A program made the translations under genes and the position numbers. This document shows, one piece after another, positions 1 to 6,957 of a DNA stretch of 10,291 bases. The DNA is taken from the NCBI GenBank assembly GCA_018883485.1, contig VEQB01000057.1, forward strand, positions 1 to 10,291. Reading direction: 5' to 3'. Within the stretch, counting starts at the first letter, position 1. Each line of letters opens with the position of its first letter. The stretch comes from Bacteroidota bacterium (GTDB lineage: Bacteria > Bacteroidota > Bacteroidia > UKL13-3). Under the pieces are notes generated by a model. It saw only the letters and a list, made by a program, of their open reading frames with translations. It did no database searches and had not been told where the DNA came from.

Positions 1-1
1 G

Positions 2-2647
2 CGCGCAGATGGCGCTTATGCAATGGCAAATGGAAACAGTTGGAATGGGGTTATTGGCTCTGCAACAAACATTAATACTTGGTATTTCTTTACAATAGTT
101 GCCAAAAATGATACCATGTTCTATTATAGGAATGGCGCTTTATTAGGTTTTGTGCGTGGGCCTGTTGCCTACACTTTAAACAATACAACCCCCTTAAGAA
201 TTGGAAGAAATGATGTAAACACCCAAGTGTTTTTTAATGGCCGTTTAGATGAATTACGTATTTATAATAGAGCTATCTCTTCCGCAGAAGTGAGAGCACT
301 TTATAACCTAAGCAATATTCAAGGTAAGCCCACTATTTCTGCAGGTTTAGATAAAAATATTTGCAAAGGAGATTCGGTTCAACTAACCACCACGGGTACA
401 ACAGCTAGTTATCTCTGGTTGCCTAATTATAAATTAACAAGCGATACTGCCAGAAGCCCAAGGAGTTTCCCCGATACCTCCAATACCTATGTGGTAGAAG
501 TTAACTTAAGTGGTTGTAAGAATTATGATACGGTGCGGGTGAATGTTACTGTTTTAGAACCTTTTGCTGGTTTTGATAGAAGCATTTGTATAGGAGATAC
601 AGCTACTTTAATTGCTGAAAATATTGGAACTACCTCTGCTTGGTTACCTAATTATAATATAGCACCCACCAATAATGATACGGTTAGCGTTTGGCCACAA
701 GTGGATACGAATTATATTTATACTACTACCAATAGTGTTTGTACGCGCAGAGATACAGTTAGAATATCTGTAATAATTCCGACAATTAATGCTGGTTCAG
801 ATGTTACTGTTTGTCCTAAAGATACAGCCACTTTTTCTGTAACTAGCAATGGTACGGTGCGTTGGTTGCCTTGGACTTATTTAAGTGATAGTATTGGAAC
901 CAATGTTTATTCAGTTCCAGATACCAATATTACTTACTATCTAAATACAAATTATTTAGGTTGTTTTGCCTACGATACAGTTTCGGTTATTACAACTGTT
1001 CTAAACGTGGATGCTGGAACAGATAAGCTAATTTGTCTTGGAGATTCAGTGATGTTAACAGCAACTGGAGGATTAACTTATATCTGGCTACCTAGTTATA
1101 ATATTTCTGATTCATCATCTGCCACACCAATTGTTAAACCTACAGTGCCTACGTATTATTATGTGGCATCGTTTAATAGTTATTGCGCTAGGTATGATAG
1201 TGTGTTTGTAGATGTAAGAGATGCCAAGGCCAACGCTGGCCCAGATAAAACAATATGTAATGGAGATAGCGCAGTTATTGGAGTTAGCATAACAGGTATT
1301 AAAACGTGGTCGCCAGCTTTTGGAATTGATACAAGCCAGCTTACACCTTACGCAAAACCATCTACTACAACCACCTATTATTTAACTGCAAATAATGGCG
1401 GTTGTTTTGCTCAAGATACTGTAACTGTTAATGTAGTGAACTTAAGTGTTAGTGCAGGCTCAGATGCTACAATTTGTAATGGTGATAGTGTGCAATTGAA
1501 TGGCAGTAGTACAGCTAATTATATTTGGATTCCAAATTTTAATATTAGTGATACCAGTATAGCAAAACCCTGGGTTAAGCCAACAGCCACTACACGTTAC
1601 TTTTTAGTTTCTAATAATGGCTATTGCTTCCGTGCAGATACTGTTCTTGTGCAGGTGAGAGATATGACGCTTAAAGCAAGTAAAGATACCAGTATTTGTA
1701 TTGGCGAAAGTGCACAATTGAATGCAACAGGAGCTGTTAGCTACCAATGGACGCCAACCACAAATATTGATAACCCAACCATTGCAAATCCTAAAGTAAA
1801 CCCAAGCTCAAGTGTGCAATATGTGGTGTTAGGTTTTGATGGAGTAGTTTGCCAGCGTTATGATACTGTGGATGTAAAGGTTTATAGCTACCCAACTGTA
1901 GATGCCGGTCCAGATTTATTGCATTGTATGGATGAGTTTCTTACCCTTTCTGCTAATGTTAGTGGTCAAACAAGATTAGAATGGGCACCTGCCACCTACT
2001 TAAGCGATAAGTTTGCCATGCAGCCACAGGTATCTGTTAAAGCAGCTACAAGATATGTATTAAGCGCATGGAATAACCAATGCAGAACCACCGATACGGT
2101 TGATGTTAGGGTAAATCCAGTGGTAGATGCAAGGTTCACAGCAACACCACCATCGGGTATTGCGCCTTTAGAAATTACTTTTACTAACTTAAGTACCAAT
2201 GCCTACTTCTTTACTTGGGATTTTGACGATGCAGGTGCTGGTGCAAACACAAGGAATACCACACACACTTATTTAAATGAGGGTAGGTATTTTGTAACAT
2301 TGCTGGCAGAAGATAGCTTGGGTTGTTTTGATACAGCAACGGTACAGGTGGATATCATCGAAAAAGAAAGTATTCAAATGCCTAACTCATTTAGTCCGAA
2401 TGGCGATGGCATAAATGATAGGTTTGCACCCACATATAATGCCACTAAGTTTGAAAAGGTAGAGATGAAGATATATAACCGTTGGGGCGTTGAAATTTTT
2501 AGCACAAGAGTGCCTAGTGGTACCTTCTGGGATGGCAAGGTAAATGGCGAAGATGCCGAAATGGGTATTTATAGTTATGTAGGTATTGCTAAAGATCTTA
2601 AGGGTAGAACCTATGAAATAAAAGGAAGTATAACTTTAGTTAGGTAG
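2..2647 (+). CDS. Secreted multi-domain surface protein with LamG end, eight Ig-like repeats, PKD and T9SS type B sorting domain (5' partial)
   Basis: The reading frame is open to the left edge, so the true start lies outside; the in-frame ATG at 23 falls inside a domain and is not the start. Counting that Met as residue 1, residues up to about 98 look like the end of a LamG/concanavalin-type lectin domain (FNGRLDELRIYNRAIS at 71-86). Residues 104-699 are eight Ig-like repeats of 73-77 residues. Residues 701-780 form a PKD domain (FTWDFDD at 730-736, Y-LNEGRYFVTL near 750-760). Residues 784-874 are a gliding-motility-associated C-terminal domain (NSFSPNGDGINDRF at 788-801, YNRWG at 818-822, GIYSY at 848-852). 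In known systems this terminal domain directs export through the type IX secretion system and attachment to the cell surface. The protein is probably an adhesin or matrix protein with carbohydrate or glycoprotein binding by the lectin domain; the ligand cannot be read from sequence. The stop is TAG at 2645-2647, five bases before the next gene. Confidence 0.9.
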   Translation, partial: RADGAYAMANGNSWNGVIGSATNINTWYFFTIVAKNDTMFYYRNGALLGFVRGPVAYTLNNTTPLRIGRNDVNTQVFFNGRLDELRIYNRAISSAEVRALYNLSNIQGKPTISAGLDKNICKGDSVQLTTTGTTASYLWLPNYKLTSDTARSPRSFPDTSNTYVVEVNLSGCKNYDTVRVNVTVLEPFAGFDRSICIGDTATLIAENIGTTSAWLPNYNIAPTNNDTVSVWPQVDTNYIYTTTNSVCTRRDTVRISVIIPTINAGSDVTVCPKDTATFSVTSNGTVRWLPWTYLSDSIGTNVYSVPDTNITYYLNTNYLGCFAYDTVSVITTVLNVDAGTDKLICLGDSVMLTATGGLTYIWLPSYNISDSSSATPIVKPTVPTYYYVASFNSYCARYDSVFVDVRDAKANAGPDKTICNGDSAVIGVSITGIKTWSPAFGIDTSQLTPYAKPSTTTTYYLTANNGGCFAQDTVTVNVVNLSVSAGSDATICNGDSVQLNGSSTANYIWIPNFNISDTSIAKPWVKPTATTRYFLVSNNGYCFRADTVLVQVRDMTLKASKDTSICIGESAQLNATGAVSYQWTPTTNIDNPTIANPKVNPSSSVQYVVLGFDGVVCQRYDTVDVKVYSYPTVDAGPDLLHCMDEFLTLSANVSGQTRLEWAPATYLSDKFAMQPQVSVKAATRYVLSAWNNQCRTTDTVDVRVNPVVDARFTATPPSGIAPLEITFTNLSTNAYFFTWDFDDAGAGANTRNTTHTYLNEGRYFVTLLAEDSLGCFDTATVQVDIIEKESIQMPNSFSPNGDGINDRFAPTYNATKFEKVEMKIYNRWGVEIFSTRVPSGTFWDGKVNGEDAEMGIYSYVGIAKDLKGRTYEIKGSITLVR
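332..2119 (+). repeat. Eight tandem Ig-like repeats, each with a conserved cysteine pair and a Trp-X-Pro core
   Basis: These are protein-level repeats inside the surface protein, diverged at DNA level. Each opens with AG-D--IC-GDS and closes with C---DTV. With the ATG at 23 as residue 1, the first cysteines are at 114, 189, 264, 338, 412, 485, 559 and 635, and the second at 165, 240, 314, 388, 461, 535, 610 and 687. The distance within a pair is 49-52 residues every time. A tryptophan lies 17-19 residues after the first cysteine in all eight (132, 207, 281, 355, 429, 502, 576, 654), followed one residue later by proline in all eight. The pattern fits small beta-sandwich modules each locked by one disulfide between its first and last strands; the disulfide is inferred. 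Repeat 8 is the most divergent at its start (HCMDE instead of ICxGD). Confidence 0.88.
2372..2644 (+). other. T9SS type B (CHU_C) C-terminal sorting domain
   Basis: This is the last domain of the surface protein, about 91 residues ending at the very C-terminus. It shows the family's usual landmarks in order: P-SFSPNGDGINDRF, a beta strand with MKIYNRWG, FWDGK, and the GIYSYVGIAKD hairpin before a final strand ending LVR. In gliding Bacteroidota such type B domains guide proteins such as SprB through the outer membrane. It contains no cysteine, in contrast to the repeats before it. Confidence 0.88.
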
Positions 2648-2652
2648 TTCAT

Positions 2653-3366
2653 CTGGCTAATTCACATTTTTATTTTAAAAAGTTTTCTATAAAACACGAA
2701 GATAGTGCCATGAAGGTAGGCACAGATAGTGTTTTGTTAGGGGCTGTAGTACCACCCAGTGAAATGCCTATTAAGGCACTGGATATTGGCACAGGAACAG
2801 GTATTCTGGCATTAATGTTGGCCCAGCGCTTTTCAAATGCACAAATTGATGCAGTAGAAATTGATGCAGCAGCAGCCTTAGAGGCTCAATATAATTTTGA
2901 TGCTAGTGCATGGAAAAATCGGCTCTATTTGCTTCATAGCTCACTTCAAGATGCTCCATTGCAAGCATCACATTACGATTTAATTATTAGTAACCCACCT
3001 TACTATTTTGTCGATGCTTCTTATAAGATAAATGAAGTCAAGAGAAGATCGGCAAGGTATACCCATAGCTTGAGCCATGAAGAAATTTTGCAAGCGGTAA
3101 ACAGGCTACTAAATCCGCAAGGAAAGTTCTATGTTGTTTTACCTTCAGAAGTAAGTGGAAAATTTAGCGAAATGGCACAGGCCAGTTCATTGTTCCGAGT
3201 GCGGCAAATGAATGTGCGCATGACACCTTCTGCTGCTATAAGCAGATGCATTTTGGCTTTTTCGAAGCAAGAAGAAATGAATGCCATCCAAGAAATGGTA
3301 GTTTACGATGAAGATAGAAAGCGCAGCGTAGCTTATGCTAATCTTACGCAAGATTTTTATTTATGA
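2653..3366 (+). CDS. trmN6: tRNA1(Val) (adenine37-N6)-methyltransferase, TrmN6/YfiC family
   Basis: Predicted SAM-dependent methyltransferase acting on adenine 37 of valine tRNA in the cytoplasm. Counting from CTG 2653 (237 aa), it has the SAM-binding motif DIGTGTG at 44-50, the acidic end of strand 2 (VEID, 68-71), and the catalytic NPPY at 114-117, typical of N6-adenine methyltransferases. The C-terminal SVAYANLTQDFYL also matches the family. The first ATG (2710) would give only 218 aa and lose the conserved N-terminus; the upstream in-frame codons read ANSHFYFKKFSIKHEDSA before MKVGTDSVLLGA, which fits the usual family beginning. The only plausible start that keeps it is CTG at 2653, just inside the in-frame TAG at 2641-2643. 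It lies five bases after the surface-protein stop, so co-transcription and translational reinitiation are likely. Its end overlaps the convergent dehydrogenase by six bases. Function is confident; the start is inferred. Confidence 0.88.
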   Translation: MANSHFYFKKFSIKHEDSAMKVGTDSVLLGAVVPPSEMPIKALDIGTGTGILALMLAQRFSNAQIDAVEIDAAAALEAQYNFDASAWKNRLYLLHSSLQDAPLQASHYDLIISNPPYYFVDASYKINEVKRRSARYTHSLSHEEILQAVNRLLNPQGKFYVVLPSEVSGKFSEMAQASSLFRVRQMNVRMTPSAAISRCILAFSKQEEMNAIQEMVVYDEDRKRSVAYANLTQDFYL

Positions 3367-4683
3367 GTGATGGAATTCTATCCCTAATTTTTTCAGTTCT
3401 TTCAATATGGGTTCATAAAATTCTCTAGTAATTGGAATTTGCACGCCAGTTGCTTTTAGTTTCCCTTGTAAATATAATTTGGCAGCAATGGCCATAGGGA
3501 GTCCAACCGTTTTGGCCATAGCAGTGTGGTGTTGGTCTTCTCCTGTAACCACTAAGCTAGCAGCTTTCTTTTTAATCTTCCCATGTAACAGGTAACTAAT
3601 TTCATGTTTCATTACAATTTGATCGAGTTCACCTTTTTGTAATTTCCATTTTTCTTCTAATATTTTTTGCAAGGCCTTTGCGGGAGTGGCGTTTTCTAAG
3701 CCTATTGGTTTTGGTTCAAACAGACCTAACCATTGCATATTTTTAAAGGCTTTTGAATTTTTGCTTAGGTTCAAAAATTTACATAATTCTTGTTCTAAAT
3801 TTTCTGTGTTAGCTTCAGGCACTAAACTACATAGCCAATCTCTGTAAGAAATTTTTTCTGGTGAATTCAATTCATAAGAATCGTCTGTTAGTCCCAATAA
3901 AACCAATTGCTGCCAACTGTCACAGAAACCTTTAACGCGTAAAGTTCCTCTAATTACGGTTTGAGCCGAACCGATTCCATAAGGCTCGATATAACTTAAA
4001 GAATCTCTATTGGCATAGGCATCGTAATTACCATGGCCCTTTACTTTTACTATTCGTGTTTGTGAGAAAATACGGTGTGGTGGAATTAATTTAAGCATTC
4101 CATTTTCTAAATAACGCGCCGTGGCTTGGCCAGCCAGCACTACATTTCTGGGGTTCCACGTAAATTTATAATGCCAAGGGTTATTGTCAAATTCTGGTGC
4201 CACCAAGCCCCCACAATACGATTCAAAAGATTGAATTTCTCCGCCTAAATCTTTTATTTCATGTATCATTTCCATGGCCGAAAGGTGGTCTATTCCGGGG
4301 TCTAAACCTATTTCGTTTAGTAACAATACGCCCGCCTTTAAAGCCGCAGGATGAAGTTTTCGCATGTCATCACTTACATAGGACGCAGTGATTAAGGATA
4401 CCTTATAGGTTACACAATCTTTTGCCACAAGCGTATGTAATGCTGGTGGCATTAACGAAATTACCAAATCAGATGATGCAACTAATTCTTTGCGTTTCGC
4501 ATCATCTTGTAGGTTTAAACTTATGGCAATAGCATGTTTACTTTTTCCAATTCTTGCCTGTGCTGCTGCAATATTTACATCGGCTAAAGTTATACGCCAA
4601 TTTTCTTTGGCAGCATGTTGTAGTAAATAGCGAATAAGACTAGAAGAGGAGAGGCCTGCACCTAAAATCAAAATATGCTTCAT
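3361..4683 (-). CDS. Saccharopine dehydrogenase, glutamate-forming (LYS9-like)
   Basis: A 440-residue protein of the usual length for LYS9-type saccharopine reductases/dehydrogenases. The N-terminus carries a Rossmann nucleotide-binding loop (LILGAGLSSSSL, 5-16). The catalytic/dimer part contains NEIGLDPGIDHLSAM (123-137), SYCGGLVAPEFDNNPW (155-170), RGTLRVKGFCDSW (245-257) and a C-terminal Rossmann return with TAMAKTVGLPMAIAA (387-401) and IPITREFYEPIL (416-427), all typical of this branch. The known reaction interconverts saccharopine with glutamate and aminoadipate semialdehyde, using NAD(P). In bacteria this usually serves lysine breakdown, with a separate lysine-ketoglutarate reductase making saccharopine; no such partner is in the window. 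A related family role (for example carboxynorspermidine metabolism) is less likely given the LYS9-like motifs. Start is ATG at 4683-4681; the stop overlaps the end of the convergent tRNA methyltransferase gene. Confidence 0.88.
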   Translation of the reverse strand: MKHILILGAGLSSSSLIRYLLQHAAKENWRITLADVNIAAAQARIGKSKHAIAISLNLQDDAKRKELVASSDLVISLMPPALHTLVAKDCVTYKVSLITASYVSDDMRKLHPAALKAGVLLLNEIGLDPGIDHLSAMEMIHEIKDLGGEIQSFESYCGGLVAPEFDNNPWHYKFTWNPRNVVLAGQATARYLENGMLKLIPPHRIFSQTRIVKVKGHGNYDAYANRDSLSYIEPYGIGSAQTVIRGTLRVKGFCDSWQQLVLLGLTDDSYELNSPEKISYRDWLCSLVPEANTENLEQELCKFLNLSKNSKAFKNMQWLGLFEPKPIGLENATPAKALQKILEEKWKLQKGELDQIVMKHEISYLLHGKIKKKAASLVVTGEDQHHTAMAKTVGLPMAIAAKLYLQGKLKATGVQIPITREFYEPILKELKKLGIEFHHS

Positions 4684-4728
4684 GTGGTAAACTTTGAAAC
4701 GAAACTAAGCACTGTGTGTTATACCACA
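4683..4728. promoter_or_regulatory. Inverted repeat TGTGGTA/TACCACA in the divergent intergenic region
   Basis: A perfect 7-bp inverted repeat (4683-4689 and 4722-4728) with a 32-bp spacer lies between the divergent dehydrogenase and cytidine deaminase genes. The similarity extends further with one gap: the left arm continues AAC and the right arm, read on the minus strand, continues TAAC. The left arm touches the dehydrogenase start codon, and the right arm overlaps the -33 element of the candidate minus-strand promoter. It could be an operator bound by a dimeric regulator acting on both directions, but an inverted repeat of this size can occur by chance. Confidence 0.3.
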
Positions 4729-4730
4729 AA
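4700..4730 (-). promoter_or_regulatory. Candidate Bacteroidota-type promoter for the saccharopine dehydrogenase gene
   Basis: On the minus strand, TTTG (4730-4727) is followed after 19 bases by TAGTTTCG (4707-4700). The known Bacteroidota primary sigma consensus is a TTTG/TTG near -33 and TAnnTTTG near -7 with about this spacing, so the -33 part is exact and the -7 part has one mismatch. Transcription would start roughly 10-15 bases before the dehydrogenase ATG, giving a short leader. No equally good match was found facing the deaminase genes. Confidence 0.35.
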
Positions 4731-4747
4731 ATTTACTAAACTTGAAA

Positions 4748-5233
4748 ATGCATAAAATAACTAAAGTCATAGAATTGGAAACTTATCCAAACGAATCATT
4801 TTTGAAGGAACAAGACGCCATGCTATTGAAAAGAGCGAAGGAGGTTTTATTAAATGCATATGCACCTTACTCAAATTTTTTGGTGGGCTGTGCTCTGTTG
4901 CTTCAGAATGGCGAAATAGTAATTGGTAGCAACCAAGAAAATGCTGCTTACCCAAGCGGTTTATGTGCCGAAAGAGTGGCCGTTTTTTATGCCGGTGCCG
5001 CCTTTCCCAATCAGAAAATTTTGGCTATGGCCATTACAGCAAAATCTCCTAGCAAGCAATTAAACTATCCAATTCCAAGTTGTGGCGCTTGTTTACAAAG
5101 TTTGTCAGAATATGAAAAGCGTTACCAAACACCTATAAGAACTATTTTGCAGGGGGAAACAGGGGAAGTTTATGTGGCTGCCAATGGCACCCAAACATTT
5201 TTACCTTTTCAATTTAGTGCCAAAGAATTATGA
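4748..5233 (+). CDS. cdd: Cytidine deaminase
   Basis: A zinc-dependent deaminase of 161 aa converting cytidine and deoxycytidine to uridine and deoxyuridine with release of ammonia, in pyrimidine salvage. Zinc ligands and the catalytic glutamate are visible: CAER (Cys73, Glu75) and PSCGAC (Cys112, Cys115). The substrate-side segment GSNQENAAYPSGL (60-72) and the YAPYSNF-VG motif (38-47) also match. The Cys-type first zinc ligand is that of the small tetrameric family, and the N-terminal extension of about 25 residues is common in Bacteroidota homologues. ATG 4748 is preferred; a TTG at 4742 in the same frame would add only two residues. No Shine-Dalgarno sequence is evident, only an A-rich leader. 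The stop overlaps the start of the adenine deaminase gene. Confidence 0.92.
   Translation: MHKITKVIELETYPNESFLKEQDAMLLKRAKEVLLNAYAPYSNFLVGCALLLQNGEIVIGSNQENAAYPSGLCAERVAVFYAGAAFPNQKILAMAITAKSPSKQLNYPIPSCGACLQSLSEYEKRYQTPIRTILQGETGEVYVAANGTQTFLPFQFSAKEL
5230..5233 (+). other. ATGA start/stop overlap coupling cdd to ade
   Basis: The adenine deaminase ATG (5230-5232) and the cytidine deaminase TGA (5231-5233) share bases. This is a classical arrangement for translational coupling, implying one mRNA and matched synthesis of the two enzymes. It also fixes the start of the second gene, which is not preceded by its own clear ribosome-binding sequence. Confidence 0.75.
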
Positions 5234-6834
5234 GTCAAACTTTTTGTGTAGAAGGGCAATTGGTAGATATTCTTCAAAGAAAGATTTATCCTGCCAAAGT
5301 TTCTATAAAAGAAGGTATCATAGATGGTATTGAACAGCTCAATAGTGCTCCCTTGGTTTATATCATGCCGGGGTTTATAGATGCGCATGTGCACATAGAA
5401 AGCTCCTTATTAACGCCAAGTGGCTTTGCTAGATTGGCTGTAAGGCACGGAACAGTTGCCACAGTAAGCGATCCACACGAGATTGCAAATGTTTTAGGTA
5501 TAGAAGGAGTTGAATACATGCTAGAAAATGCCGCACAAGTGCCTTTTCATTTTTTCTTTGGGGCCCCATCTTGTGTTCCTGCCACGGTATTTGAAACAGC
5601 CGGTGCAACATTAGATGCTACTGCTGTTGCACAATTGTTGGCTAACCCTAAAATTTATTATTTATCTGAAATGATGAACTACCCTGGCGTAATTTATGAT
5701 GACTCTGAGGTATTAAAAAAAATTGCTACAGCCCATCAATTAAATAAGCCTGTAGATGGCCATGCTCCGGGCTTGGCGGGTGAAGCCTTAGATAAGTATA
5801 TAGGTGCTGGAATTAGCACAGATCACGAATGTTTTACCGAGAAGGAAGCCCTAGAAAAATTACAAAAAGGAATGAAGGTTTTAATACGTGAAGGAAGTGC
5901 TGCCAAAAATTTTGAGGCACTTATTCCTTTGCTTCCAAAATGGTATAAGCAACTTATGTTTTGTTCAGACGATAAGCATCCAGACGGTTTGGTGTTGGGG
6001 CATATCAATCAATTAGTGGCAAGGGCTGTAGCCCAAGGATTTGATTTATTTGCTATTCTAGAAGTGGCTTGTTTAAATCCAATTACCCATTATAGATTGC
6101 CTATAGGTACGCTAAAAGTTGGAGAACCTGCAGATTTTATTTTGGTTAAGAACTTACAAAACTTTGAAGTGCATTGCACCTACATAAATGGGAGGTGTGC
6201 ATTTGAAAATGGCCAAACCTTAATTCCGCATGTAGCCTCAAAAGTTATCAATCAATTTAGGGCTGAACCAATCTCTGTTGACTCAATTTTTGACGGTTCG
6301 ACTGGTTTGATACCCGTGATAGGCTGTTTAGATGGTCAGTTAATTACTGAAAAAATTATGCTACCAGCAAAGGAGTTAACTCTACAGAACGATTGCTTAA
6401 AATTGGTGGTGATAAACCGTTACCAAAAGGCTAAACCTGCCATTGCGTATGTTAAAAATTTTGGGCTTAAGAAAGGTGCCATTGCCTCATCGGTGGCTCA
6501 CGATAGCCATAATATTATTGCAGTTGGGGTAAGTGATGAGGCCATTGCAAAAGCAGTAAATCTTGTGATAGCTTCAAAAGGTGGTCTTTCTGCGGTGGAT
6601 GAAGATTTGACGTACTGCTTAGAACTTCCAGTGGCAGGTTTAATGAGTAATGCCGATGCTTTTGAAGTAGCAAAGGAATATGAAAAATTGCATGATTTTA
6701 GTAAAAATGAATTGGGTTCTACTTTAGGGGCACCTTTCATGAGCCTGTCTTTCATGGCATTGCTGGTAATACCACATTTAAAATTGAGTGATTTAGGATT
6801 GTTTAATGGAGATAGTTTTTCTTTTGTAAATTAG
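5230..6834 (+). CDS. ade: Adenine deaminase (AdeC/YicP type)
   Basis: A 534-residue amidohydrolase converting adenine to hypoxanthine and ammonia in purine salvage. Metal-site and family motifs occur in order: DAHVHIESS (51-59, with His53 and His55), DPHEIANVLG (81-90), SEMMNYPGV (146-154), DGHAPGL (176-182), STDHE (196-200) and CSDDKHPDG (245-253). The C-terminal domain has the adenine-deaminase signature SVAHDSHNIIAVG (421-433), plus LPVAGLMS (466-473) and PFMSLSFMALLVIPHLKL (502-519). Length is slightly short of the 570-590 residues of Bacillus and E. coli enzymes, but no motif is missing. It is coupled to cytidine deaminase by the ATGA overlap, forming a two-gene salvage unit. No clear terminator hairpin follows. 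Confidence 0.93.
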   Translation: MSQTFCVEGQLVDILQRKIYPAKVSIKEGIIDGIEQLNSAPLVYIMPGFIDAHVHIESSLLTPSGFARLAVRHGTVATVSDPHEIANVLGIEGVEYMLENAAQVPFHFFFGAPSCVPATVFETAGATLDATAVAQLLANPKIYYLSEMMNYPGVIYDDSEVLKKIATAHQLNKPVDGHAPGLAGEALDKYIGAGISTDHECFTEKEALEKLQKGMKVLIREGSAAKNFEALIPLLPKWYKQLMFCSDDKHPDGLVLGHINQLVARAVAQGFDLFAILEVACLNPITHYRLPIGTLKVGEPADFILVKNLQNFEVHCTYINGRCAFENGQTLIPHVASKVINQFRAEPISVDSIFDGSTGLIPVIGCLDGQLITEKIMLPAKELTLQNDCLKLVVINRYQKAKPAIAYVKNFGLKKGAIASSVAHDSHNIIAVGVSDEAIAKAVNLVIASKGGLSAVDEDLTYCLELPVAGLMSNADAFEVAKEYEKLHDFSKNELGSTLGAPFMSLSFMALLVIPHLKLSDLGLFNGDSFSFVN

Positions 6835-6957
6835 CACCGATTTATATTATTTTCATTGTGGAATTAAAGTGTACTTACAATATAATTCTATTCTTCAACG
6901 TAAATGGAAAAGTAGATGATATTAATTTGAAGTTTAAAACAATTATTTTAAAGATTA
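6835..6957. other. AT-rich intergenic spacer between ade and the DUF4175 gene
   Basis: This 123-bp spacer is strongly AT-rich. It holds an AT-only inverted repeat (TTATATT at 6842-6848, AATATAA at 6879-6885) that is too weak and too widely spaced to call a terminator. There is a loose promoter-like pair (TTG at 6856-6858, TATAATTC at 6881-6888) and TTAATTTG at 6922-6929, one mismatch from the Bacteroidota -7 consensus but without a good -33 partner. A promoter for the downstream gene probably lies here, but its position cannot be assigned. Confidence 0.3.

Noticed and set aside
332..2119. DNA-level tandem repeat or recent gene-segment duplication in the surface protein
   Set aside because: The repeats share protein motifs but little continuous nucleotide identity, so the duplication is old and there is no sign of ongoing repeat exchange.
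1996..2199. Short minus-strand frame inside the surface protein gene
   Set aside because: It is antisense to well-defined repeat and PKD coding sequence and has no recognisable features.
4197..4391. Short plus-strand frame inside the saccharopine dehydrogenase gene
   Set aside because: It is antisense to the most conserved part of the dehydrogenase and shows no family motif.
4742..4747. TTG as the start of cytidine deaminase
   Set aside because: It adds only Met-Lys before an ATG two codons later; the ATG at 4748 is the simpler start.
6498..6755. Minus-strand 85-codon frame inside the adenine deaminase gene
   Set aside because: It is a shadow of the conserved C-terminal domain of the deaminase, with no supporting context.
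6842..6885. Inverted repeat TTATATT/AATATAA after the adenine deaminase gene as a terminator
   Set aside because: The arms are only A and T with a 30-bp loop and no clear U-tract; such pairs are expected by chance in AT-rich spacers.
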